22,405 nt of DNA, taken from IMG/VR virus record IMGVR_UViG_3300037070_004891, positions 1 to 22,405 of that record. One strand, 5' to 3'. The first letter of the stretch is position 1. Every line of letters starts with the position of its first letter. The stretch comes from a virus. The notes below the pieces were generated by a model. It had not been told where the DNA came from. It did not search any database and was given only the letters and a program-made list of their open reading frames with translations. Made by a program: the position numbers and the translations under genes. Shown one piece after another: positions 1 to 7,215 of the stretch.

Positions 1-20
1 AAAAGGCTCCCACCTGGCCA

Positions 21-39
21 GATACCCCCGAAGGGTATC
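21..39. repeat. 19-bp dyad GATACCC-N5-GGGTATC before terminase
   Basis: A perfect 7-bp inverted repeat with a 5-base spacer lies upstream of the terminase start. Its layout (7-N5-7, core ACCC/GGGT) matches the three tandem dyads at 21943-22009. It could be a protein-binding site (repressor, terminase or cos-associated) or a short hairpin. The dyad is directly visible; any role is inferred. Confidence 0.5.
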
Positions 40-78
40 GAACCGGACGACACCGAACCGGACGACCCGGACCCGCCC

Positions 79-1587
79 GTGGAATCCCCGGCCCCGTCCG
101 ATCCGATCTGGATGGACCGGGCTCCGTGGCTGGAGCCGCTGCTGGCGGTGCCTGTGAATGCCACGTGGCCGCGTCTCATGTCGCCACCGCACCCGGACGC
201 GGTGGGGACGTACGGGTGGGAGGCGGTGGAGGCGTCCCGGGCCCGGGGTGTGGAGTTGCGGTGGTGGCAGCGTCTGGCGCTGGTGCGGTTGCTGGAGCAT
301 GACGCGCTAGGGCAACTGGTGTGGATGGACGCGCTGGTGACCACGGCCCGTCAGGTGGGGAAGTCGGTGGGGTTGCGGGAACTGGCCATGTGGCGGCTGC
401 ATTCCGAAGCGCTGTTCTGTGAAGAGCAACTGGTGATGCACACCGGGAAGGATGTTCAGGTGTGCCGGGAGGTGCAGCGGCCGGCCCGGGCGTGGGCGAA
501 GGCCGCGGGTGGGTACACGGTTCGGGAGGCGAACCATCAGGAGGAAATCGGGGTGCCGGACGGGTCCCGGTGGCTGGTCCGGGCCGGTGGTGCGGTGTAC
601 GGGTACGCGGTGACCGAAGCGCTGGCGGACGAAGGGTGGGGGATTCCGGCACAGGTGGTGGAAGAGGGGCTGGAGCCCACCCTGTCGGAACGGTTGTCGG
701 GGCAACTGGTGATCTTTTCGACGGCTCACCGCCGGGCCACGGCACTGGTGCCGGTCCGCCGGGCCGGCATGTTGGCGGCGTGGGCGGCTCCCAAATCTTC
801 GTTGCTGCTGGAGTGGTCCGCGGCCCGGGGGTCTGACCTGGGGGACCGGGACGCGTGGCGGCAGGCTTCCCCGCACTGGACCCCGGGCCGGGAGCGGATG
901 CTGGAAGCGAAGTTGTCGCGGGTTCAGGACGGGCACAGCGAAGACCCGGACGAAGACGACCCGGAAGAGTCTTTCCGGTCCCAGTATCTGAACGTGTGGC
1001 CGGCCCGGCGGCTGGTGTCCACCACCCGTTCCGAGCTGTTGCTGGACTCGGACCAGTGGGTGTCCGGGACGGACCTGTACGCGGTGCCCCCGCCGGCGGA
1101 ACTGCCGGTGTGTGCGGTGGAGGATTTCTATGGGTTGGGTGCGGCCGCTGCTGCCGCGGTGCCGTTGCCGGATGGGCGGGTGCTGACCTGGGGCGGGATT
1201 TGCGCGACCCGGACGGAGGCTTACCAGTGGGTGGCTGGCATCGCCCGGCCGGGTTCCACCCTGTGGTTGGGCGGGTCGCTGCCCACCCCCGAAGCGCGTT
1301 CCTTCCTGCCCGAAGGTGTGGTGATCGAACAGGCGGGGACCCGGGTGTCACAGGGTGCGTTGCCGATGCTGCGGGCTGTGGTCCGGGCCGGGAAGGTTGC
1401 CCACCCTGGGGACCGGGGGCTGTTGGCACAGGTGCGGAGTTTCCGGGTAGTGCCCACCACGTCCGGGGGACTGATGCCGGCCCACAAGGGTGTCCGGTCT
1501 GACCTGTTGCGGGCTACGGCGTGGGCGGTGGCCGCGGTGGCTGCCCCCGAGCTGGACGCGGCCCCACTGGATTTCTTCGTCTACTGA
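79..1587 (+). CDS. terL: Terminase large subunit
   Basis: This is the ATPase/nuclease motor that packages phage DNA into the prohead and cuts it. The 502-residue product has a Walker A-like TTARQVGKS at residues 88-96, a Walker B ending in Asp184-Glu185, and a motif III-like VIFSTAH near 211-217. The C-terminal half carries the acidic and ESFRSQYLNVW-type sequence seen in actinophage terminases and should hold the RNase H-fold nuclease. The start shown is GTG at 79. The frame stays open back to base 1 through an Asp/Glu/Pro-rich stretch, so the protein could begin outside the window. No small subunit gene is recognisable upstream. Portal follows after 12 bases, the standard head-gene order. 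The family call is firm; the start is uncertain. Confidence 0.93.
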   Translation: MESPAPSDPIWMDRAPWLEPLLAVPVNATWPRLMSPPHPDAVGTYGWEAVEASRARGVELRWWQRLALVRLLEHDALGQLVWMDALVTTARQVGKSVGLRELAMWRLHSEALFCEEQLVMHTGKDVQVCREVQRPARAWAKAAGGYTVREANHQEEIGVPDGSRWLVRAGGAVYGYAVTEALADEGWGIPAQVVEEGLEPTLSERLSGQLVIFSTAHRRATALVPVRRAGMLAAWAAPKSSLLLEWSAARGSDLGDRDAWRQASPHWTPGRERMLEAKLSRVQDGHSEDPDEDDPEESFRSQYLNVWPARRLVSTTRSELLLDSDQWVSGTDLYAVPPPAELPVCAVEDFYGLGAAAAAAVPLPDGRVLTWGGICATRTEAYQWVAGIARPGSTLWLGGSLPTPEARSFLPEGVVIEQAGTRVSQGALPMLRAVVRAGKVAHPGDRGLLAQVRSFRVVPTTSGGLMPAHKGVRSDLLRATAWAVAAVAAPELDAAPLDFFVY

Positions 1588-1599
1588 TCGGAGCACGTG

Positions 1600-2850
1600 A
1601 TGGCTACACGGGACGACGTGGCGGCACTGGCCGGCGGCCGGACCGCCGGCTGGTATGGCCGCGGGTACGGGTTGCGGCCCCGGTCCGACTGGGCCGCGCT
1701 GACGGGGGAGCCGTACCCGGATCGGCCGTATCCGGCCACGGAGGCGGAAGCCATGGGGCTGCCCCCGTTCGGCCGGGGTGTGGCGCTGTTGGCTAACGCG
1801 GTGGCGGCCACGGCATGGCACGCGGTGAAGTGGGACGCGGCCGCAAACGTCAACATGCGGGTGGCGGACCAGCCGGCGGTCCTGACGGACCCGGACCCGA
1901 TGACCACCCCGTGGAACTACCGGTGGGCCGCGGTGGAAGACCTGATCCTGTACGGAAACCACTTTGCCCTGTACGGGGAGCCCGATTACCGGACGCTGCG
2001 GCCGGCGTGGCTGGTGCCGGTGCCGGCCGATGACGTGTGGCTGATCGTGGACCCGGAGACGTTCCGGTGGAACTTCACCATGGGCGGCACGATGGTGGAC
2101 CCCGGGGACCTGTTGCACGCGTCCGCCGGCAACCGGTCCGGGAACCCGTTGGGCCGCGGGGTGCTGGCACAGTACGGGGAATCCCTGGGCGGGGCACTGG
2201 CCGCGGAGACACACGCCGGCTCTTACTTCACCGGTGCCGCGCTGCCCCCGGCGGTGCTCCAGTCCCCCACCATGCTGACGGAGGAACAGGCGGCAGACCT
2301 GAAGCAATCGTGGCGGGACATGACCAACACCCGGGAGCCGGTGGTCCTGCCGTCCGGGTACGTGCTGACTCCGGTGGTGTCCAGTGCGGAGTCCGCGCAA
2401 CTGGTGGAGTCCCGACAGTGGAACGCGTCCGCGGTGGCCATGATGCTGGGCATCCCCTCTTACAAACTGGGGCTGGAAGGTCCGTCCATGACCTACCAAA
2501 CGGTGGAGACAGCGGACATTGATTTCGTCCGGGACTCGGTGGACCGGTACGCGTCCCCGCTGGCCGAAGCGTTCACAAAATGGCTGATGCCCCGCGGCTG
2601 GACGGTGGTCTGGGACTGGGCATCCCGCATGCGGGCCGACACGAAGACGACGGCCGAAGTGATCGGGTCGCTGGTCACGTCAAAGGTGCTCACCGTGGAC
2701 GAAGCCCGGGCCATGATGGGCCGCCCCCCGATGCCGGAATCTGAGAAGCCGGCGGCCCCCGAAATTCTCGAGCCCCCCGAACCTGGGCCGGAAGAGTTGG
2801 GGCCACAGCCGGCCCCCGATGCACTGGAGGAAGTGACCCCGAATGCCTGA
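1600..2850 (+). CDS. Portal protein
   Basis: The product would form the dodecameric portal ring at the capsid vertex through which DNA enters and leaves. The 416 residues fit the HK97-type portal family. Supporting stretches are the N-terminal FGRGVALLANAVAA helix region, NHFALYGEPDYRTLRPAWLVPV, the LLHASAGNRSGNPLGRG loop and AMMLGIPSYKLG near the middle. The C-terminus is Pro/Glu-rich and probably disordered. ATG 1600 is preferred over GTG 1597 because GGAG at 1590-1593 gives a 6-base spacing. The gene sits between terminase and protease and its end overlaps the protease start by 8 bases, implying translational coupling. Confidence 0.92.
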   Translation: MATRDDVAALAGGRTAGWYGRGYGLRPRSDWAALTGEPYPDRPYPATEAEAMGLPPFGRGVALLANAVAATAWHAVKWDAAANVNMRVADQPAVLTDPDPMTTPWNYRWAAVEDLILYGNHFALYGEPDYRTLRPAWLVPVPADDVWLIVDPETFRWNFTMGGTMVDPGDLLHASAGNRSGNPLGRGVLAQYGESLGGALAAETHAGSYFTGAALPPAVLQSPTMLTEEQAADLKQSWRDMTNTREPVVLPSGYVLTPVVSSAESAQLVESRQWNASAVAMMLGIPSYKLGLEGPSMTYQTVETADIDFVRDSVDRYASPLAEAFTKWLMPRGWTVVWDWASRMRADTKTTAEVIGSLVTSKVLTVDEARAMMGRPPMPESEKPAAPEILEPPEPGPEELGPQPAPDALEEVTPNA

Positions 2851-3424
2851 GCTGGTGATCCAACGAAGCGCGGCCGCGCTGGAGCCCGTGGGGGACGGGT
2901 GGACCGTGACCGGTCTGGCGGTGCCGTACGACCGGGAACAGCGCGTGTCCGACGACGGTAAACAGTTCTACTGGGAAGGGTTTGAGCGGGAATCATTCTC
3001 ACGTGACGTGGCGAAGGGTGGCCGGTGGGTGAACCTGATGCTGGGCCACACGGGTGACGAAGGGGACCGTTTCCTGGGGCGGTGTGTGGAACTCCGCGAA
3101 GACTCCGAAGGGCTGTGGCCATCGTTCCGGCTGGACCGGACACACCCGTCCGCGGAAGCGGCCCGGGCTGGGGAACTGACGGGCTGGTCCGTGTCGGCCC
3201 GGGTGTACCGGTCCCGGTCCGTCCAGCGGGCCGATGGGGAACGGATGGTGTGGCGGCAACTGTGCGGGCTGTCCCACGTGGCCGCCACCGCACAGCCCCA
3301 GTACGCCGGGGCCGGCGTGACGGTGGCCCGGGACCACCGGCTGGTGTACGCGCCTAGCGCCACCCCGCGGCTGGACGCGCTCCGGGAGATTGCGGCCCAC
3401 CTTCCGACCCGGCCCACACCATGA
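2843..3424 (+). CDS. Prohead (capsid maturation) protease, HK97 U35 type
   Basis: This serine protease would process scaffold or capsid during prohead maturation. The 193-residue protein shows the family pattern: an N-terminal strand region (VTGLAVPYDRE), then the His motif in LMLGHTGDEGDRFLG near residues 68-82, then the Ser motif in GWSVSARV near 113-120. The LSHVAATAQPQYAGAGV stretch corresponds to the family's E-x-S-L-V-x-x-P-A-Y region, with unusual residues (SHVAATAQPQY). It overlaps portal by 8 bases and the next small ORF by an ATGA. Its length is typical for stand-alone HK97-type proteases, and the position between portal and capsid supports the call. Confidence 0.88.
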   Translation: MPELVIQRSAAALEPVGDGWTVTGLAVPYDREQRVSDDGKQFYWEGFERESFSRDVAKGGRWVNLMLGHTGDEGDRFLGRCVELREDSEGLWPSFRLDRTHPSAEAARAGELTGWSVSARVYRSRSVQRADGERMVWRQLCGLSHVAATAQPQYAGAGVTVARDHRLVYAPSATPRLDALREIAAHLPTRPTP

Positions 3425-3597
3425 CCGTGGACGCGGAGTTGGGGGACCTGTCCCGGCTGTCCCGTGTCGAGCTGGAGCCCGTGCTGGAGCGGCGTGTGGA
3501 GGTTGGGGACATGGACGGGGCGGCCATCATCGCGGAGGAACTGGAAGCCCGGACCTGGCAGAATCTGAACCCGTACGCGGACGGGGTGGTCCCGTGA
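3421..3597 (+). CDS. Small hypothetical protein in head module
   Basis: This 58-residue ORF starts with ATG overlapping the protease stop (ATGA) and ends overlapping the next start (GTGA). The product is acidic, predicted mostly helical (ELGDLSRLSRVELEPVLERR) and ends EARTWQNLNPYADGVVP. I do not recognise a family. The two coupled overlaps and the GC-rich third codon positions argue that it is translated. Its place between protease and capsid could suit a small scaffold-like or head-completion protein, but nothing in the sequence shows this. Confidence 0.6.
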   Translation: MTVDAELGDLSRLSRVELEPVLERRVEVGDMDGAAIIAEELEARTWQNLNPYADGVVP

Positions 3598-3815
3598 TCA
3601 CCGTCACCGAGTCCCTGATCACCGGGGTGCTGATCGGTGGGACCTGGCTGAACGTGCGGGACGTGACCGTGGACTGGGCGGAGTATCAAACCCCGGGGCC
3701 GCTGCGGTTCGCCCGGGGGATGCACCTACAGGCAACGATCCGGACGGGCCCCAACTCCGGGGACAGGGTGGTGGCCGCGCTGGAGCGGGTGGAGGCGGTC
3801 CGGTTCACCGTGTGA
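3594..3815 (+). CDS. Small hypothetical protein upstream of capsid
   Basis: A 73-residue product begins at GTG 3594, sharing a GTGA overlap with the previous stop. It looks like a compact beta-rich domain (ITGVLIGGTWLNVRDVTVDW, then LQATIRTGPNSGDRVVAALERVEAVRFTV). No family is recognised. The same frame is open further upstream to 3390, but the coupled GTG is the more economical start. It is the last gene before the non-coding capsid leader, so it probably ends the terminase-protease transcription segment. Confidence 0.6.
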   Translation: MITVTESLITGVLIGGTWLNVRDVTVDWAEYQTPGPLRFARGMHLQATIRTGPNSGDRVVAALERVEAVRFTV

Positions 3816-3841
3816 GCGGCCCACAATCGGCCCCTGCCGGC

Positions 3842-3866
3842 CCGGGGCCCCTTCCCCGGGCCCCGG
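3842..3866 (+). terminator. GC hairpin between head genes and capsid
   Basis: Arms CCGGGGCCC (3842-3850) and GGGCCCCGG (3858-3866) form a perfect 9-bp all-GC stem with a 7-base CTTCCCC loop. No U-tract follows, as is common for actinobacterial hairpin terminators. It could reduce upstream readthrough or stabilise the 5' end of a capsid transcript. The hairpin is visible; termination is inferred. Confidence 0.4.
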
Positions 3867-3898
3867 TGCCGGGAGTAGCGTGAGAAGCCGTTAGGGAG

Positions 3899-3981
3899 CC
3901 GCCACCCGGTGCCCGTGCCACCCGCCACCCGGCCCAATCTGGAGCCGCCACCCGGGGACACGTAGACAAACCGCCACCCGG
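3899..3981 (+). repeat. Four direct copies of CCGCCACCCGG in capsid leader
   Basis: The 11-mer occurs at 3899-3909, 3922-3932, 3945-3955 and 3971-3981, with start-to-start distances of 23, 23 and 26 bases. An extra partial copy (GCCACCC) sits at 3917-3923. The array ends 33 bases before the capsid start codon, in the longest gene-free stretch of the structural region. It could bind a protein on DNA or RNA, or space the capsid leader mRNA. No coding explanation was found. Confidence 0.75.
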
Positions 3982-4014
3982 CCAGAGATAGCAACTCTGG
4001 AAGGTGGCCCCCCA

Positions 4015-5220
4015 ATGGGCGCGTACCTGGACCGACTGAACGCACAGTTTGACGAAATCACCAACGGCATCACGTCCCTGATCGACCGGGCCGCCACCGA
4101 AGACCGGGACGTTTCCGAAGCCGAACAGGCACAGGTGGACCGGGACCGGTCCCGGCTGGAGGAACTCCAGACCGCCATCGGTCACTACTCCGAGCTGGAG
4201 ACGCGGGCCGCGAAGGTCGGGGAACTCCGCCGGTCCCTGCCGGTGCCGCCGGCTGCCCCCCGTTCCACCGGTGGCCCCGCCCCGGAGGAATACGACGTGG
4301 CCCGGGAGTTCCCCACCCCGGGTGACTACGCCATCACGGTCCACCGGGCACTGATGCTCCGGGACCCGGTGGCCCGGGAGGCACTGGAGCGGGCCACCGC
4401 GCACCAGACCACCGCGGACAACCCCGGGATCATTCCCCGCCCGGTGCTGGGCCCGGTGCTGAACTTCCTGAACGCAACGCGGCCGTTTGTGAACAGTTGC
4501 ACCCGCCGGCCGCTGCCGGCCGGGAAGTTTGACCGGCCGAAGATTTCCCAGCACGTGGCCGTTGGGGTACAGGCTGGGGAGAAGACCCTCACCGAGTCCC
4601 AGAAGATCATCATTGGGTCCATCCCCACCACCGCGAAGACGTTTGCCGGCCACCTGAACATTTCCCGGCAGGACATTAAGTGGACCAGCCCCGCAATTCT
4701 GAACATCGTCTTTGACGATTTCGCTGCCATGTACGCGCTGGCCACCTGTGAAGACGCGGCCGCGGAGTTCCTGGCCACGGCCGGCGGCCCCAACCCTGAC
4801 GTGCCGATCCCGACCTGGGATTTCGCTGGGATCAATGAAGCCCTTTACACCGCTGCCGCCACTGCCATGGCGGCCGGTGGGGCACTGGCAGACACCATGT
4901 ACGCGTCCCCGGACGTGTGGGGCCGGCTGGGCGGACTGACCAACACACAGTCCGGCGCTCCCGCGTTCCCCGGCATGTCCGTCTCCGGTGCTGCCGGGTC
5001 CCCGCTGGGGCTCAACATGGTGGTGGATGAGCACTTCCCGGCTAACACCCTGATCACCGGCCCGGCCCGCTTTACGGAGTGGTACGAAGACGTGGACGGG
5101 CTGTTGCAGGTCGGGGAGCCGGACGTACTGGGGCAGTTGGTCGGGTACGCCGGCTATGGCGCATTTGTGAACGTGAACCCCGAAGCGTTCACCGTGTTCA
5201 CCGTGCCGGCCCCGGTCTGA
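4015..5220 (+). CDS. Major capsid protein, HK97 fold
   Basis: This is the shell protein. The 401 residues begin with an Asp/Glu/Arg-rich coiled-coil segment (about residues 1-75, e.g. AEQAQVDRDRSRLEELQ), equivalent to the HK97 delta/scaffold domain that the protease would remove. A Pro-rich linker follows, then the HK97-fold body. The body has the usual E-loop/P-domain features (GEKTLTESQKIIIGSIPTTAKTFAGHLNISRQDIKWTSP) and a C-terminal EAFTVFTV strand. Start ATG 4015 has GGAAGG at 3999-4004. The leader has a hairpin and four direct repeats, suggesting its expression is set separately from the upstream head genes. The adaptor gene follows after 2 bases. Confidence 0.93.
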   Translation: MGAYLDRLNAQFDEITNGITSLIDRAATEDRDVSEAEQAQVDRDRSRLEELQTAIGHYSELETRAAKVGELRRSLPVPPAAPRSTGGPAPEEYDVAREFPTPGDYAITVHRALMLRDPVAREALERATAHQTTADNPGIIPRPVLGPVLNFLNATRPFVNSCTRRPLPAGKFDRPKISQHVAVGVQAGEKTLTESQKIIIGSIPTTAKTFAGHLNISRQDIKWTSPAILNIVFDDFAAMYALATCEDAAAEFLATAGGPNPDVPIPTWDFAGINEALYTAAATAMAAGGALADTMYASPDVWGRLGGLTNTQSGAPAFPGMSVSGAAGSPLGLNMVVDEHFPANTLITGPARFTEWYEDVDGLLQVGEPDVLGQLVGYAGYGAFVNVNPEAFTVFTVPAPV

Positions 5221-5222
5221 TC

Positions 5223-5549
5223 GTGACCACACGCCCGGACGTTGGGACCGTGCGGGGATACCTCCGTATCCCCGCCACGGCGCTGACGGACGAAGACCTA
5301 CAGCGGATGATGGACACCGCTTCCGGGGATCAGGATGCCCGGTGCAAGTGGCCGGACCCCGACACCACGTACCCGGCCCCGCTAGAACAGGCGTGGCTCC
5401 GGCGTATCCAGCGGGAGGTAGCCGCCCGGAACCTGCCGCTGGGCATGGTGGGGCTGGACGCCGCGGAGTTTGGCATCCAACGGCTTCCGTTTCTGGACGC
5501 CCTGGTGGAAGAGCATGAGCGCGCCTACCGGCGGCAGGTGCTGGCATGA
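5223..5549 (+). CDS. Head-tail adaptor (connector) protein
   Basis: The 108-residue product is predicted helical and fits the gp6/gp15-like head-tail adaptor family that docks under the portal. It has an N-terminal LRIPATALTDEDLQRMMDTASGDQDARCKW helix pair and a helical AWLRRIQREVAARNLPLGM segment, which is the usual actinophage pattern. Start GTG 5223 lies 2 bases after the capsid stop. The end overlaps the next start (ATGA). Position directly after capsid and before the tail genes supports the role. The sequence match is by pattern only. Confidence 0.72.
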   Translation: MTTRPDVGTVRGYLRIPATALTDEDLQRMMDTASGDQDARCKWPDPDTTYPAPLEQAWLRRIQREVAARNLPLGMVGLDAAEFGIQRLPFLDALVEEHERAYRRQVLA

Positions 5550-5920
5550 GTCTCGCGGCCCGCACCGTCCACACGTCCACCGCCGCACGTGCGGAGCTGG
5601 TGGCCGCACTGGATGCCGTGGACGGGCTCACCGGATACGCGGTGGTCCCCGACACGGCTACGGCCGGGGCCGCGTGGCCGAAGTGGGTTCAGTCCACGTA
5701 CGCCGGCAAGTTGTGTGAGCTGAGGGTGGACGTTTGGGAAATCTACGCGGTGCTGCCGGCCAACTATCTGGAGGAAACAGCGGATCAGGGGGACCAGTTG
5801 CGGGACGTGCTGGCACCGGTGCTGCTGGACCTGGGCCGCGTGGAATATGTGGAGCCGGTGGCCATCGGCTTTTCCGATAACCAATACATGCCGGGGCTCC
5901 GCGTCCGGCTGACCACGTAA
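5546..5920 (+). CDS. Tail terminator / head-tail joining protein
   Basis: The 124-residue protein sits between the adaptor and the major tail protein, the standard slot for a head-closure or tail-terminator protein. It begins with a helix (AARAELVAALDAVDGLTGYAVVPD) and continues as alternating strands and helices (KLCELRVDVWEIYAVLPANYLEETADQGDQLRDVLAPVL). This helix-plus-sheet layout is typical of lambda gpU/HK97 gp10-neighbour tail terminators. It is coupled to the adaptor by ATGA. A strong SD (GGGAGG) precedes the next gene. Tail terminator is favoured over head closure because of the adjacent tail tube gene. Confidence 0.6.
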   Translation: MSLAARTVHTSTAARAELVAALDAVDGLTGYAVVPDTATAGAAWPKWVQSTYAGKLCELRVDVWEIYAVLPANYLEETADQGDQLRDVLAPVLLDLGRVEYVEPVAIGFSDNQYMPGLRVRLTT

Positions 5921-5934
5921 GGGAGGCGGCCCCG

Positions 5935-6399
5935 ATGGCTGCTGGAGACGTTCACAAGTTGGGGCCCGGAACCCTCACGATTGGGGCCACCGGGACGGAA
6001 CACGACGTGTCATGCCTGATCAATAACGCGGTGATTTCCGCGGAGAAGGATCAGGGAGACGACACCACGAAACTGTGCGGGACGGTGCGGTCCGGGGCCG
6101 TGACGTATTCCTACACGCTGTCCGGCAACATGGACGTGGACATTTCGGACCCCGCGGGAATTTTCGCGCTGTCCCAGTCCGCCCCCGGTTCGGAACAGGA
6201 CTACGTGTTCACCCCGTCCACCGAAGCCGGCACCGAAGCCGCCGGCACCCTGATTATCGACCCGCTGGATTTCGGCGGTGACGAAATGGGCGCGGACATG
6301 GCATCTGATTTTGAATTTGCGCTGGTGGGCAAGCCCGTTTACACCATCGGTGGGGTGGCCCTGTTGGCGGACACGGAAGAGGAAGAGCCGGCCGCCTGA
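5935..6399 (+). CDS. Major tail protein (tail tube)
   Basis: The 154-residue product should polymerise into the tail tube. It shows the N-terminal KLGPGTLTIGATGTEHDVSCLINNAVISAEKDQGDDTTKLCG pattern of actinophage tube proteins, followed by beta strands (VTYSYTLSGNMDVDIS) and a FALVGKPVYTIGG strand. The extreme C-terminus is acidic (DTEEEEPAA). GGGAGG at 5921-5926 gives a strong SD, fitting a highly expressed structural gene. The neighbours (tail terminator before, gp10-like and chaperones after) support the call. Confidence 0.82.
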   Translation: MAAGDVHKLGPGTLTIGATGTEHDVSCLINNAVISAEKDQGDDTTKLCGTVRSGAVTYSYTLSGNMDVDISDPAGIFALSQSAPGSEQDYVFTPSTEAGTEAAGTLIIDPLDFGGDEMGADMASDFEFALVGKPVYTIGGVALLADTEEEEPAA

Positions 6400-6764
6400 T
6401 GGCCGATCAGGTACAGGTCATCGGTGGGGCCCGGCTGGCGGCCACACTGGCGGCCGCTGCCGCCCAACTGGATCACCTGGACGGAGCCACCACCGCCACG
6501 TCACGACAGGTGGCCCAACGTGCCGGCGGCCGGGCCCCGAAGCGGTCCGGCCGTCTGGCGTCGTCGCTGCGGCCGTCCCACACCGGCTCCGAAGCGGTGG
6601 TGGGGTCCGGTGTCGTCTACGCCGGGGTCCAGCACTACGGATGGCCGGCCCGCAACATTCGGGCTCACCCGTTCCTAGTGCCCGTGGCCGAAGCGTCCAG
6701 CACGTGGCGGCCGTTCTACGTGGCGGACGTGAACCGGGTGCTGACAACTGTGAAGGGGGCATGA
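6399..6764 (+). CDS. HK97 gp10-like head-tail/tail completion protein
   Basis: The 121-residue protein matches the HK97 gp10 family pattern: a helical N-terminus (RLAATLAAAAAQLDHLDG), then RAPKRSGRLASSLRPSHTGSEAVVGSGVVYAGVQHYG, then the conserved RAHPFLVPV near residues 89-97. In most siphoviruses this gene lies before the tail tube; here it lies after it, a small departure from the usual order. It starts in a TGATG overlap with the tube gene. The family assignment is good; whether it acts at the neck or in tube completion is not visible. Confidence 0.78.
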   Translation: MADQVQVIGGARLAATLAAAAAQLDHLDGATTATSRQVAQRAGGRAPKRSGRLASSLRPSHTGSEAVVGSGVVYAGVQHYGWPARNIRAHPFLVPVAEASSTWRPFYVADVNRVLTTVKGA

Positions 6765-6765
6765 C

Positions 6766-7086
6766 ATGGGAGACGTGAAGATCACAAGCCCGCGGGTGTC
6801 CATCGTCCGGGAGGGCATGGACCCGCTGGAGGTGCAGACCGCAAACCCTGACCTGGTGCTGTGGGACATGACCCGCGTGAAGCACCGGTGGCCGAAGTTT
6901 GATGAAGCCCCGTTCCTGTGGCTGACGTTCATTTCCTGGGCGGCCGCCCGGCGTACCGGAGCCATTGAACCCGCCTACACATTCGAGCGGTGGCGGGACG
7001 AAGTGCTGGACGTGGCGGACGTGTCGGTCCGGGACGACGACACCGAGCTGGGGAGCCCTACCGGGCCGGGAGCCGATCCCGGCTGA
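6766..7086 (+). CDS. Tail assembly chaperone G
   Basis: The 106-residue protein lies directly before the tape measure gene, the slot of lambda gpG-like chaperones. It contains the typical WDMTRVKHRWPKFDEAPFLWLTFISWAAARRTG segment, then WRDEVLDVADVSVRDDD, and ends in a Gly/Pro-rich tail. Start ATG 6766 follows AAGGGGG at 6754-6760; an alternative ATG at 6761 is in another frame. The last 12 or so codons overlap a second frame that continues with a conserved-looking helical extension, pointing to a frameshifted GT product. Confidence 0.8.
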   Translation: MGDVKITSPRVSIVREGMDPLEVQTANPDLVLWDMTRVKHRWPKFDEAPFLWLTFISWAAARRTGAIEPAYTFERWRDEVLDVADVSVRDDDTELGSPTGPGADPG

Positions 7087-7211
7087 TCGTGGAAATAGCG
7101 GTGGCCACACAGACCGCCCCGTCCCAGTGGTGGGAGGAAACGGACGAAGTGCTGGCCACCGTGCTGGACGTGCTGGAGAAGCAAGCGGAACGGATGAAAC
7201 GGAAGCGGTGA
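7050..7211 (+). CDS. Tail chaperone GT extension via -1 frameshift
   Basis: In the -1 frame relative to G, codons from about 7050 to 7211 read EPYRAGSRSRLIVEIAVAT, then QWWEETDEVLATVLDVLEKQAERMKRKR. This strongly resembles the T extension of actinophage GT chaperones. Four consecutive G bases at 7050-7053 let a GGG-decoding tRNA slip back one base before codon AGC. The fusion would then be about 148 residues. The alternative is separate initiation at GTG 7089, five bases past the G stop. The frameshift is favoured because the extension already looks family-like before that GTG, but no textbook X-XXY-YYZ heptamer is present. Confidence 0.65.
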   Translation, partial: GEPYRAGSRSRLIVEIAVATQTAPSQWWEETDEVLATVLDVLEKQAERMKRKR

Positions 7212-7215
7212 GGTC

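Noticed and set aside
1-78. Possible small terminase gene end
   Set aside because: The frame is the continuous upstream extension of the terminase ORF or the HNH tail; nothing resembles a small subunit.
1348-2499. 383-residue reverse ORF over terminase and portal
   Set aside because: Shadow ORF with His/Arg/Gly-rich composition, no start context, opposite to well-supported genes.
3805-5655. 616-residue reverse ORF across the capsid region
   Set aside because: Shadow of GC-rich codons; the forward strand encodes clear capsid and adaptor proteins and the reverse product is Pro/Gly/Arg-rich without motifs.
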